A DNA stretch of 64,000 bases from Cladochytrium replicatum. Taxonomy: Eukaryota > Chytridiomycota > Chytridiomycetes > Cladochytriales > Cladochytriaceae. Shown in pieces: positions 45,894 through 55,642 of the stretch; within the stretch, counting starts at the first letter, position 1, and each line of letters opens with the position of its first letter. The position numbers were made by a program, and so were the translations under genes. The stretch spans positions 62,001 to 126,000 of the forward strand of contig JAHLKD010000112.1 in NCBI GenBank assembly GCA_025526935.1, in the 5' to 3' direction. The notes beneath the pieces were generated by a model. It ran no database searches. It saw only the letters and a list, made by a program, of their open reading frames with translations, and had not been told where the DNA came from.

Positions 45894-46745
45894 GCCGTTG
45901 TAGACACCCATAGCCATCTTGGTTCCCCGTCCTTTTCAACCGATGAAATACCCGACCTTCTCTCTCGCGCCCGCAGCGCTCCCGCCTCAGTTAAATCCGT
46001 GATTGCGGTCTCCGAGTCTCTCGAAAACCTCCAGCTTCTCCTCGACATCGCATTGAACAATCCCAGCAGCATCCACGTCGCCGCAGGAATCCACCCCGTC
46101 CAACGCGACGGCACATCCTCCGACCCTTCGCTCCTCCCTCCCTTCCTCTCTTACGTTCAAAAAAATGCCGACCGTCTCGTAGCCATCGGCGAAATCGGCC
46201 TCGATTTCACCCCTCACGTCATCGGCAAACCAGGCGACCCTACCACGGAGCCCAAAAAGCAAGCGCAAAAGGAAACATTCGCCTCCCTCCTCCACCTCGC
46301 GAACGCCCTCAACCTCCCCGTCTCAATCCACTCCCGCAACGCCGGCCACCACGCAATCGATGTTCTGGAAACGCACGCACGCACACCCGTCGTGCTGCAC
46401 GCTTACGACGGTCGAGCGGCGACGGTCAGGAGGGCGCTGCAGCTCGGGTACTACTTTAGCGTCGCGCCGATCGTGGTGAGAGAGGAGAGGTTTAGAAAGT
46501 TGGTCGAACTTGTGCCGATCGAGAGGCTGGTGCTGGAGAGCGATGCGCCGGCGTTGGGGCCAGTGAAGGGGGAAAGGAATGAGCCGAAGAATTTGGAGGT
46601 TGCGGCGAGGGTGGTTGCGGAGATCAAGGGCGTGAGCTTTGAGCAGGTTTGCCGGATCACAACGGAGAACGCACTCCGAATATTTCCAAAGTTATCGTCC
46701 GGAATGTGGATGTATGATGATGTTTCCGAGGCTCACATCTTATAG
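45894..46745 (+). CDS. TatD-family metal-dependent nuclease, TATDN3 type
   Basis: The frame opens upstream at 45852, but the likely start is the ATG in FCMSFAVVDTHSHLG. The metal-binding DTHSHL motif lies at once downstream, as usual in TatD proteins. Further family motifs follow: AAGIHPVQ (HP), AIGEIGLDF (the catalytic Glu in GEIGLD), LPVSIHSRNAG (metal His), VVLHAYDG (His), and RLVLESDAPALGP (the ESDAP variant of ETD.P with the last metal Asp). The length of about 284 residues fits. TATDN3 is an animal-type branch (HPVQ is typical of it). TatD enzymes are metal-dependent 3'-5' nucleases linked to DNA repair and apoptotic DNA degradation. All expected metal ligands are present, so the gene looks intact. 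Confidence 0.88.
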   Translation, partial: AVVDTHSHLGSPSFSTDEIPDLLSRARSAPASVKSVIAVSESLENLQLLLDIALNNPSSIHVAAGIHPVQRDGTSSDPSLLPPFLSYVQKNADRLVAIGEIGLDFTPHVIGKPGDPTTEPKKQAQKETFASLLHLANALNLPVSIHSRNAGHHAIDVLETHARTPVVLHAYDGRAATVRRALQLGYYFSVAPIVVREERFRKLVELVPIERLVLESDAPALGPVKGERNEPKNLEVAARVVAEIKGVSFEQVCRITTENALRIFPKLSSGMWMYDDVSEAHIL

Positions 46746-46859
46746 CAACAATTTGCTACCACAAATACATTGAATCAGGGCACCTGGTGAATGAATGTCG
46801 TCAATCATATTCTTCAGTCGTAACTTTTGTCCAAATCAATCAGGTGGACGATAAGTAGT
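46746..46859. other. 3' flank of the TatD-like gene
   Basis: AT-rich, no feature seen. Confidence 0.4.
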
Positions 46860-48870
46860 TATCCATCGTTGTAAGAATTTATGAACTGCCCCTTTTCTTG
46901 ACAGGATCTGCATCAAGGTAATCCCACATACCACAAACTCCACCAATAACAGCTTTTGTGGAATCTTGACAAGGAGATGCATCACAATAGACAATAGCAT
47001 TAACTGTTTCATAAGTGTGGGATAAAGTTTTTATGTGTTCTACGGTTCAATTGCTTTTCACATCGGTCACAAGTACTCCTCCATTTCTCAACATCCTTCC
47101 AAATTAGGCCACCAATATCTACTAGATATCTTTTTGAATTTTGCTTCTCTGCCTCCATGACCACCAACAACTCCTTTATGTAAAGGATAAAACGCATGTC
47201 ATAACTTTTCTGCGCCAATAACTCTCCAAGGAATCTGAAAATAATAATTAGGACGTTTAAATAAATGACCTTTTCGAAGTAAAAATTGTTTAGTAAGTTT
47301 CCAAGTTTTTATCATTCAGAATCACTCAATTCTTCCCAGTATTCACCAGTTGCCAAATGATGACCTAAACCCCACCATTCTCTGTCATAATCTCCAACAC
47401 TAAAATCTGAAGGCGTAATAAAGGGACTGAAGAGATAGAATTAGAGTTAAAGAGGAAATCATCAAACCCTACTTCAACATCAGTAGAATATCATCATTAG
47501 GTAAGGCAATACAAGACATTGCATCTGCACTTCCGTTTTCTTCTGAGGTAACTGGTTGAATAATAAACAAATAATTGATGACCGTATAAGTCATATTGAA
47601 AATGTTTGAGATTCGTTCAAACAGCTAAGAGTTGATAGTAGCATAATTTCGTTGAGCAGAATTAGCACTTCCACCGGGCACCTGCATAGCTAATTGACCT
47701 CACATTGATCTTGTCAAGTGAACCTCTGCGTTGAAGTAAATGACCATCCTAAATTTGACCAGTCACTCTCAACAATAAACATCCGTTTGTCCCGTTCTTC
47801 CCATTCAGGTAAAGAACAATCCACCATCATCACAAGCAGACGAAAGTGCTTTAACAAAGTTCCTTTAAATATCAGTCCATCACCATAAAACATTTGTTCG
47901 CAGTAATTGCTGTAAAGCTTCGGCTTTCTGAACTAAAATCTGGAATATGTCGTTTAATATATCTGACTAAACCTAAAATTACTGAACAAAAATCTGGATT
48001 GTGTGGTTTAAAATATCTGACTAAACCGAAAATGAATGAACATCTGTAGGATTATCAAAATCATCTTTCCAATTCTGAATTGTAGAACTTTCTTTGGATT
48101 AGGTGCATCGCCTTTGAAGGGAACATAAAACCCTTAAACAACTGCCTTAGGAATACAAATCTGAGACTTAATTCCAGAAGCAGTCAAGTTAGCTTGTTCT
48201 AAAGTATTTAAAGCTTCATCTACAAGATCGAAATGGTCTTTGAAAAATTTATCAATTCCATCTTCTCCTAAAGTGAAATCTGTATCTCTAAGTTTAGGTC
48301 CTACAATAGGAATATCATCTACGTAGATTGCAATCTTATCAGGAAAGAATTTTGTTAAAACTACTGTCATCACTCGTTGATAGACTGCAATTAGCATTTG
48401 TCCAACCTTGAGAAACAACCATCATTTGCATTAATCCAAGTGGAGTATGAATAGATAAAAATGGAGATCTCTCTGATCAACACCCATTTCATGATATCCA
48501 GAGAAAAGATCAACTAATGTGTATACCATCCGACGGTATATTTATACAAGGTCTGCATATCTTGAATGAAGCTATAAACACCTCCTCTATTCTTTTCAAG
48601 GACAAACCATCTACTAACGTATGCTGAGTCAGATTCCAGAGGAGAATTCACTTCATCCGCCCACAGAACTTCTCCAGCAACGTTGTTGGGCTGAGAGTCA
48701 GGAATAGTTTCCTGAGGGGCGTGAGGCAGAAGGAGCATGGGAGCGAGCAGGGCCAGAAACAAGGACAATTGTAGCAGGTGGCGTGTCAGACAGCTTGTCA
48801 GGTGGTGTGTCAGGCGGTGTGTAAGGTGGCTGTGCAGGCTGAGTACTGGGAGGCGCATAGAGAGAGACAC
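46860..48870 (-). mobile_element. Ty3/gypsy LTR-retrotransposon fossil
   Basis: Minus-strand pieces of pol occur in the expected order. Reverse transcriptase is at about 48870-48130 (SRWFVLEKNRGGVYSF, then the catalytic box IYVDDIPIVGP). Far downstream is an integrase zinc-binding remnant at about 47220-47010 (WKDVEKWRSTCDRCEKQ). The DIPIVGP form of the RT box and the order RT before integrase point to Ty3/gypsy. The element is heavily degraded, with many breaks, and no intact frame longer than about 120 codons. No LTRs were identified. It is AT-rich compared with neighbouring genes, consistent with age or mutation of repeats. Confidence 0.72.
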
Positions 48871-48872
48871 AG

Positions 48873-49207
<335 letters not shown>

Positions 49208-49213
49208 TACAAC

Positions 49214-49295
49214 GTCAGTATGTCCGAGTGGTTAAGGAGACAGACTTGAAATCTGTTGCGTTCTACGCTCACAGGTTCAAATCCTGTTGCTGACG
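49214..49295 (+). tRNA. tRNA-Ser (anticodon UGA)
   Basis: The acceptor stem GTCAGTA pairs with TGCTGAC (one G-T pair) before discriminator G. The A box reads TCCGAGTGGTTAAGGA. The anticodon arm is ACAGA-CTTGAAA-TCTGT, giving anticodon TGA. A long class II variable arm (GCG-TTCTA-CGC) is as expected for serine. The T arm is ACAGG-TTCAAAT-CCTGT. No intron. All arms pair, so it looks functional. Confidence 0.94.
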
Positions 49296-49776
49296 AGAAG
49301 ATTTTTCTCGGATATCTATTGGTAATGAAGAGAATTTTTTGATCTTATGTAAATTAAGTATCCATCCTACAAGTTGTGCGTTAGGTATCGCTAGGTATCC
49401 TTCCCAGAGTTTGTGTGTTTTTCGTCAAATGAGTTGGTGCAAGGTCGGTCTGTGCATCCCGCTTTGCGAGACCCTTCCAGACACCTTTTCTCGTCTTCCA
49501 GGCACCGTTTCTCATCTACATTGTGTTTTACATTGGAGCTTGTACACTACACCAGCTATGCAGATTCAAAAATCATCATATATTTGCTTGTGTACTAGTG
49601 TGGTTCTTCTTTCCTAAGCAGTTTTGTCAAAACATGGCATACTCGATTATAAGTTACTAAAGAGTCAGGGAGTATATTTAACTGTACATTTCAAGTTACA
49701 AATAAAGGCAATCCCAGCTGCAGAGAAACGGTCAAACTTGAAAGACCACCACATAACATTACACTGCAATCTTTTT
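49296..49776. other. intergenic, tRNA to SMP gene
   Basis: About 480 bp with only short frames. A T-run suitable for Pol III termination lies close after the tRNA (TTTTTC near 49302). I see no gene. Confidence 0.45.
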
Positions 49777-52700
49777 TCAGATTGTTTCCGCGGATCCCAT
49801 TCCACCGGCACCATCATTCTGCTCGCCTGGCGCTGCATGCCACGACTCCCTCAAATCGGTACGCGAATAAGTTGATGCGCCTGTCCCCTTCCGCCTCCGT
49901 AGTTGACCACTACCAGCAGCAGCAGTCTCATCACACCCCGTTCCACTTCCAGGTGGCAGAGATGTCGATATGCTTACTCCCAGCATGTCCAATACTGTAG
50001 AAGGTGGTCGCGCTCCTGATGCAGTTGCTGATGACGATGGAGCAGCGGCAGGGCTGCTCGGAAACCTTGTTTTCCAAGCCTGCGGGCCAGCTTGGGGTGG
50101 GGATGCGCCGTCCCGTCGGAAAGGCGTTGGAACAGACTCACGACGGGTTGGATGCACGCCTGGTGTGTGAAGGTTGTTGTACATGCTCAAGGGTCGGTCA
50201 CCACGAAGACGCGGAAAGCTGGCGCGATGAGGCAGCGATCTGTTTGGGGTAAGTGCTGCAGCCGCCGCCGACAGTGTTGGCTTTGGCGTGGATGGTGCAG
50301 ACCGACTTCCTTCCCCCAAACCACCCCCAACGCGCTCAATCGCAAAGTCGAGCAACTCGTTCGCCGCCGCTGCAGCTGCTCCCGCGGCCGCGGTAGCAAT
50401 GTCATCCCGTTGTGCCCCGTCACCGGCGGCGCTGGGTGCGGCACACGTGGATGATACCACACTGATCCCAGAGGGTTCGCGTTGCTTTGTAAACAGCGAG
50501 TTGTTCATCTGCACTTGCTCGTCGTTGATAGGAACGACAACACCTGCGACTTCCAGCAACGACACAGTGGACGTCATTGCGCGAGCGGCCAGATAACCTG
50601 CCGTGCGCGCTACAGTGCTGGTCGCATCACGAGTCCGCGGGCTGGAGAGAATCTGAAGCGCTCTGGAGCTCCAAGTGTGTGCAGGAGAGGCAGTTGGGGT
50701 TGTTGTCTCAGACGCGGGCTCAGCGGACGGCAAGGAGCTCGATCCACCAGCGTTGAGCTCCCCAGGCGTTACCGGACTCTGCTCTCCTTCCCTCTCCTCC
50801 CCACCTTCGTCATCAGCTTCTACGCCCTCGTCGTTGTCCACGTCGTCGCGATAGTAAACACTCCCACCATCACTATTTTCGTCGTCAGCGGGGTCTGGAT
50901 CACCCGAGCTCCCATTCCTATTGCGAACCCATTCTTCAATGCTCCTCGACCTTTCTGAATCCACGATCTCGCTACTTGGACGGCGCACAAGTTTCTTGAC
51001 CGCTTCGTTCACAGTTGCAGATGGCGCTACTTTTGGCTCAGGAACTCCTGGCCGTTTCCGCCGAGCGACGGGCGTCAATTCGCCGTCCTCTCCATCTTCA
51101 CCCTTTACCCAGCTCCCCGAATGTTTTGAAAGCTCTCCCACCTTGGTCAAATCTACCACCGTCTCCCCCATGTCATACTCGTAACGACTTCTCGAAGCGC
51201 CACGAACGATCGGCTCATCTCTTGGTGTTTCCGCGGTCGTACTTCGACTCCTTGAAGATGTAGTCGCGCTGCCCTGAACAATGGTGCCTGTCACTGAGCT
51301 CGAAATCGGAGTTCTCGGTGGTGTGTGATACATCCCGCTAACAATGCCATTGATTCTCGCCCGCTCGTCCCCAAGCTCGTCGATCTCCGAGCGAGTCTCC
51401 TCAGGTATCCGCCCCATATGTCTTCGCAGCCACCTGTTCACATCGTCCAACCCTACACAATCTTCTCCATCAGTAATTGCATCCTCGGTTCCATCTTCGT
51501 CGTCTTCGACAGGGTCATCTCCCCAAAAGATTCCGCCTTTGCCTTCAGGAAGAGGCCAGAAGCTCCAATCGTCCATGTTGGGCAACATTACGAATTCCTC
51601 GAGAGCGTCAATAACGCGACGCTCGATGACTTGATTGACAAGGTGGAGCTTAATCAGTTTGTTCGATATGATCGGTTCCACTGGAAAACGATGGATTAGC
51701 ATCGGACAGCGATAACAGCAGATGTACCCACCATCGAGCTCAAGCTGAATACCAGGGTCCCGGTAAAATCCAACCCATACGCGGTTCGTCTCCCAGTATG
51801 GCTTGACCTTCAACAGCACCCGCGCAGCAAACCTCTTTACTCTGATCGCAACCACCAGCGGCACCTGCAGAGGCTTCACGCCGTAACGGTCCAAGCTCGG
51901 CACACTAATCGTCGCCAGCGTAGCAGCCTGAACCCTCGCCCCGCCAGTATACTCGATATCCATCTCAATCCTCATGTCCCCATCGACGCTGAGGTCAAGT
52001 AGCTTTGGATTTGAAAGCAACGGAATCGAATCTCCCACGTCAATGTCCTGAATCACAATGTCTCCGAGAAACCCGAATTGTTGCTGCTGTTGTTGCTGTT
52101 GTTTTGGATCAAGGGCGATGGGCGAACCCAATCGTGAGAACCAGCCTTTCGCCGATGACACTCCGTCTTTGAAGGAAGAAACGGCGGGAACGCCGTGTTT
52201 AGTTCTTCTGGAAAGCTTTGCAAGTAACCATTCTTTGATCCGCGGGTTAGAATGGATCGCCACGAACGCTCGCCCCACAAGCGCATTCAGCCACGCCGTT
52301 GCACTATAGGATTCCGCGCTCATAGATTGGGGTGATCCCGATGCTGTCGAAGGAATAGTCCCTGGCTTCTTCTCCCCTGACTCTCCTTCCGCTTCTCCAT
52401 CACCTTTCACCCTCTCGACGAGTTTTTGCATGATCCGCCTGTAATTCTTCATCGCCATGCTTTCGACTCTCCCTGTTACACCGCTCCCGCTACTATTGCT
52501 CCCGGTTTCAGTTCCCGCTCCCGAGCCGTGTCTAGTGCGTAGCCTCGACGACCGTCTAAGCATCAAATACCAATCCTCCTTGTCGCACCCCGTCGGCGCA
52601 TAAGCGTACATAGTCAGCATCCGCTGGGTAGAGAACTCAAGACCTGGCGACCCTTCCGCCCCGCTCGCCTCCCCCGTCGACCCGTTCCTCTTTCTCCGGC

Positions 52701-53562
52701 CCTTCTGAAGATCGAGAAGCACCTTGCTACGGATCCGGACGGGATTCTCACGAGCGTATACCTCATTGTCGGGAAGATTCTCCGGAAACAAGTCAACACG
52801 GTATTGGGGCAGGAGCAACACATCCGTGCACTCGCGCTCGTCGTCAGATTCATACAACAGCAGCGTCTTCTGCTTCAAAACGCCATAGACGTCTCTGTAT
52901 GGTTTTGGGAGGGGTTCAGTTGGGGCGTCGGTGGGTGACGCGGGTGGGGAGGTAGATTCCGCTGGGGTATCGGAGGGTATGGAGAGTCCACGACGTTGTG
53001 CGACACCAAGGGACTGCGGGATGAATCGGGAGGCAAGTGTGGTTGCGATGGAAGCGGTAGAGAACGCTGCAGAGACGGTAGCAGAGAGCACTCGTCCACG
53101 AAGAGTAGGTGCAGGGGCGTTAGGAGCTGCGAATGCAGGTTGTGCGATTGGTGCTGGAGGAGAGTTTCCCAAGGCTAGGTTGTTACCAGGATGCGCAGGG
53201 ACGTCAGAAGATGCCTCAGCTGCTGGTGGTGCTTTCGGAACATCACGAGGGCTGGAAGAATGCGGCCCAAAGTCCGCCAGCTCGTCGGGGGTAAGTGGGC
53301 GAGTGGCCATACGGATCCAGCCAATTTTGCCTAGTTGGACATCGCGCAAATCGCTGGGTCGACTACCGATGTCCTTTGAGCTGTCGATTGAGCGGAAGAG
53401 TGGAGGCCGCGGATGAGGTAGGGCCAACTCCGACTTTTGTGGTGCGAGGTAGTATGGAAGCCAGTAGACGAGGAGCACCATGCACAGGACCAGAGCACAA
53501 AGTGACAACGCACTTCCTATTGCAAATGCGAGCAGGTGCGAGGCGACTGTCCACAGGGACAT
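49777..53562 (-). CDS. SMP-domain lipid-transfer protein, NVJ2/TEX2 type
   Basis: About 1260 residues. The frame is open further upstream, but the first ATG is at 53562 (MSLWTVASHLLAFAIGSALS). A membrane anchor follows at once (SLCALVLCMVLLVYWLPYY). Next comes a PH-like section (YGVLKQKTLLLYESDDEREC and VLLLPQYRVDLFPENLPDNE). The SMP domain covers about 52310-51570: TAWLNALVGRAFVAIHSNPR, GDSIPLLSNPKLLDLSVDGD and FYRDPGIQLELDGGYICCY end in FPVEPIISNKLIKLHLVNQV. A Gln run (near 52085-52110) sits just before the SMP core. The long C-terminal tail is acidic and Ser/Pro-rich. NVJ2/TEX2 proteins sit in the ER and move ceramide or phospholipids at contact sites with vacuole, Golgi or endosome. A Vac8-like protein, organiser of nucleus-vacuole junctions in yeast, is also in this window, but not adjacent. 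Confidence 0.86.
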   Translation of the reverse strand: MSLWTVASHLLAFAIGSALSLCALVLCMVLLVYWLPYYLAPQKSELALPHPRPPLFRSIDSSKDIGSRPSDLRDVQLGKIGWIRMATRPLTPDELADFGPHSSSPRDVPKAPPAAEASSDVPAHPGNNLALGNSPPAPIAQPAFAAPNAPAPTLRGRVLSATVSAAFSTASIATTLASRFIPQSLGVAQRRGLSIPSDTPAESTSPPASPTDAPTEPLPKPYRDVYGVLKQKTLLLYESDDERECTDVLLLPQYRVDLFPENLPDNEVYARENPVRIRSKVLLDLQKGRRKRNGSTGEASGAEGSPGLEFSTQRMLTMYAYAPTGCDKEDWYLMLRRSSRLRTRHGSGAGTETGSNSSGSGVTGRVESMAMKNYRRIMQKLVERVKGDGEAEGESGEKKPGTIPSTASGSPQSMSAESYSATAWLNALVGRAFVAIHSNPRIKEWLLAKLSRRTKHGVPAVSSFKDGVSSAKGWFSRLGSPIALDPKQQQQQQQQFGFLGDIVIQDIDVGDSIPLLSNPKLLDLSVDGDMRIEMDIEYTGGARVQAATLATISVPSLDRYGVKPLQVPLVVAIRVKRFAARVLLKVKPYWETNRVWVGFYRDPGIQLELDGGYICCYRCPMLIHRFPVEPIISNKLIKLHLVNQVIERRVIDALEEFVMLPNMDDWSFWPLPEGKGGIFWGDDPVEDDEDGTEDAITDGEDCVGLDDVNRWLRRHMGRIPEETRSEIDELGDERARINGIVSGMYHTPPRTPISSSVTGTIVQGSATTSSRSRSTTAETPRDEPIVRGASRSRYEYDMGETVVDLTKVGELSKHSGSWVKGEDGEDGELTPVARRKRPGVPEPKVAPSATVNEAVKKLVRRPSSEIVDSERSRSIEEWVRNRNGSSGDPDPADDENSDGGSVYYRDDVDNDEGVEADDEGGEEREGEQSPVTPGELNAGGSSSLPSAEPASETTTPTASPAHTWSSRALQILSSPRTRDATSTVARTAGYLAARAMTSTVSLLEVAGVVVPINDEQVQMNNSLFTKQREPSGISVVSSTCAAPSAAGDGAQRDDIATAAAGAAAAAANELLDFAIERVGGGLGEGSRSAPSTPKPTLSAAAAALTPNRSLPHRASFPRLRGDRPLSMYNNLHTPGVHPTRRESVPTPFRRDGASPPQAGPQAWKTRFPSSPAAAPSSSATASGARPPSTVLDMLGVSISTSLPPGSGTGCDETAAAGSGQLRRRKGTGASTYSRTDLRESWHAAPGEQNDGAGGMGSAETI

Positions 53563-54384
53563 ACCTCCGAGTCTGATGGTGAGGGACTGAGAGGCTGACG
53601 TTAAAACGGACGTCCAATAATACCGGCAATAAATTAACCTTCTGTAAAGGTGGTGGATGAACTCCGAAAAAGTATCCAAGTATCCGGTTCTTTCAATGGA
53701 GATGGGGATTGAGTTTGGGATTAGCTGGTTGGAAGGGAATGTTGGGTTTCAGTGGTGGCTAACGAAGCCCAAGAACTGTGCGATGTCAGAAATTGGTGAA
53801 TGACCAGTGTGGGTTGATCCTGCTCCACAATGAAGAGAGCCGCCGACGGCAGAGTTTTACAGGTTCGGTGTCAGTGAGGTCCAAGGTGTTGCGCAACGAT
53901 CACAGCTGAAAACGAGCAAACCTGATTGGATTGTGTTTGTGGGAGAGATACGACTGGAATGAGCAGACAAACAATGGACACCAATGAGAAATGAGGAGCG
54001 ATCTTCTGAAGAAATACATGAAGCGCACAGCAGGGAATGGTGGAGGTGCAGATGTGGATGAAGTTGGGTGATCCCTTAGTGACGCAGCCGAGAGAATCGT
54101 CCTACTTCCGGGTGCAGTGAGGCGACTAGGACCGCAGTGCTCACTGCAGTCCAGCCGTCGTCAACCGTACAACTTGAGATTTCAAGTTTCCCGTGAATTA
54201 GCTTTACACACAACTGGGTAGAAAATGCCGATCGCACAGCTGGTGCGCTGAGAAACCACATTGAACAATCACTTTTAACATTGTGATCATAAACATGACT
54301 GGTTAAGCAACCAGTGATCTTTCCAAACAGCTGCATCCTAAATTTGGACATCCGTCTTCCGTTACAGCACAGCCAATTCAGGTC
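53563..54384. other. 5' region of the SMP gene and 3' region of the SR gene
   Basis: About 820 bp. Probably the SMP gene promoter and 5' UTR (a T/A-rich stretch near 53700). Short frames only; no recognisable gene. Confidence 0.4.
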
Positions 54385-55452
54385 TCAGCGCGAACCAGAA
54401 CGAGACCTGCTTCTCGCACTTCCACGCCTCTTGTAGTCACGATCATCCTCTCGATCGCGACGACGGGGAGGGCTTCCACTCCGTGAGTATGATCGGCGTC
54501 GACCACTGCGTTCCCTATCTCTGTCGCTCCTATCGCGACTTCTCGAGCGACTGCGGCTGTTGAACAACATATAATGAGTCCATCTCCGAGATATGAAGAG
54601 ATTTTTGTATTACCCTCCACGAGGACGGTAACGATCGGAGCTGCGGTCCCTGCTGCGGCTTCGGTCCCTCCTGCTGCTGGTCCTGTCCCGTGCACGCATT
54701 TGTGCGGGTGCCTGACGCTCCCCTTTCGCCCATTCGACCATGAGTTTGCGGTTGTTAATAGTCAGGTATTCGATTTTCTCGAAAGCCTTTTCGGCAGCGG
54801 GAGGATCGGCGAACTCGATGTAAGCTGGGAGTGGGACAATTTGTAAGGTACGAAATGGACAATAAACGCAGAAGTTTTACCGAATCCCCGAATATCCTTG
54901 GTGTAGTAATCGCGAGGAATGTACACTAAAAGCGCAGACCGACCATAATCCAACAAGTGAAATTCAGAGACAGTTCAGTGAGCTTCGTAGGGGGCACTTG
55001 ACTGCAAAAACAGCTGTAATCTTGGAAAATAGACAGAGGTGCAAAATCTTTTGCGGCGGTGTAAAGAGTTGTCTTGACTCTTGACTCAAGAAGTGGTAGC
55101 ACACACACGAAAAGTGAAAGCTCACTCGACCACAAATTAAAAATCCACCTCAATGAATTCTTCATAATCCTCGCCTGGTCTTGGTGAAAATGATCTTGCT
55201 TTTCTTGGCCCCCTGATCGGCAAATGCCATTCGCCTTGTAGCATCTTTGACTTGAAACTTGACGCTTCATGCCAAAATGCACTCCAATCCGCCTCACTAA
55301 AACCTCACTTGCACACTTGAAACTCTTGAAGCTTGTACCGTCAACATACCGTCCCTGACCTCTCCGTACTTCTCGAACGCCTCACGCAGCGAGTCAGCGC
55401 TCGTTGAGTTGTCGATGCCCCTGACGTGCAACGACTTCCTCCGCGCCGACAT
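54385..55452 (-). CDS. serine/arginine-rich splicing factor (RRM plus RS domain)
   Basis: The start MSARRKSLHVRGIDNSTS is at 55452. The first exon covers RNP2 (LHVRGI) and helix 1 (SADSLREAFEKYGEVRDG). A long intron of about 330 bp follows. The next exon has VYIPRDYYTKDIRGFG, then the RNP1-like strand FAYIEFADPPAAEKAFEKIE (split by a short intron) and LTINNRKLMVEWAKGERQAP. The C-terminus is a classic RS domain with SRSRSRDRSDRD and RRSYSRSGSPPRRRDRE runs, ending RSRSGSR at 54385. The intron after the first RRM exon is the longest in the gene. SR proteins bind exonic enhancers, recruit U1 and U2AF, and shuttle in mRNA export. The length (about 210 residues) fits SRSF2/Srp2-like proteins. It is divergent from the globin gene. 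Confidence 0.86.
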
Positions 55453-55642
55453 TTTTTTGAGGGCCAATGTTACACAGCCACTGGGATATTTATTGGTTTG
55501 AATGTGGTGCACGGACCTCACACAGCCACCGCGCTGGCGTGCCCGGACCTGCCATAACCGGGTTAATTACGTGTTTTGGCGTGCTGGTGTTGCTGAACCC
55601 CACCTCAATGGAGTAAACTTCCTTGCCAGATTTGCCCCCCAA
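55453..55642. promoter_or_regulatory. bidirectional promoter, SR gene / globin gene
   Basis: 190 bp between divergent start codons, G/C-rich and with no clear TATA box. Upstream in-frame extension of the globin frame to 55502 is unlikely because it would run across the promoter. Confidence 0.45.

Noticed and set aside
46860-48870. A possible host gene in the AT-rich minus-strand region
   Set aside because: The YVDD box and integrase zinc-finger remnant identify it as a Ty3/gypsy fossil.
50092-50596. Several plus-strand frames opposite the SMP gene tail
   Set aside because: They are antisense shadows of the Ser/Pro/Ala-rich C-terminus.
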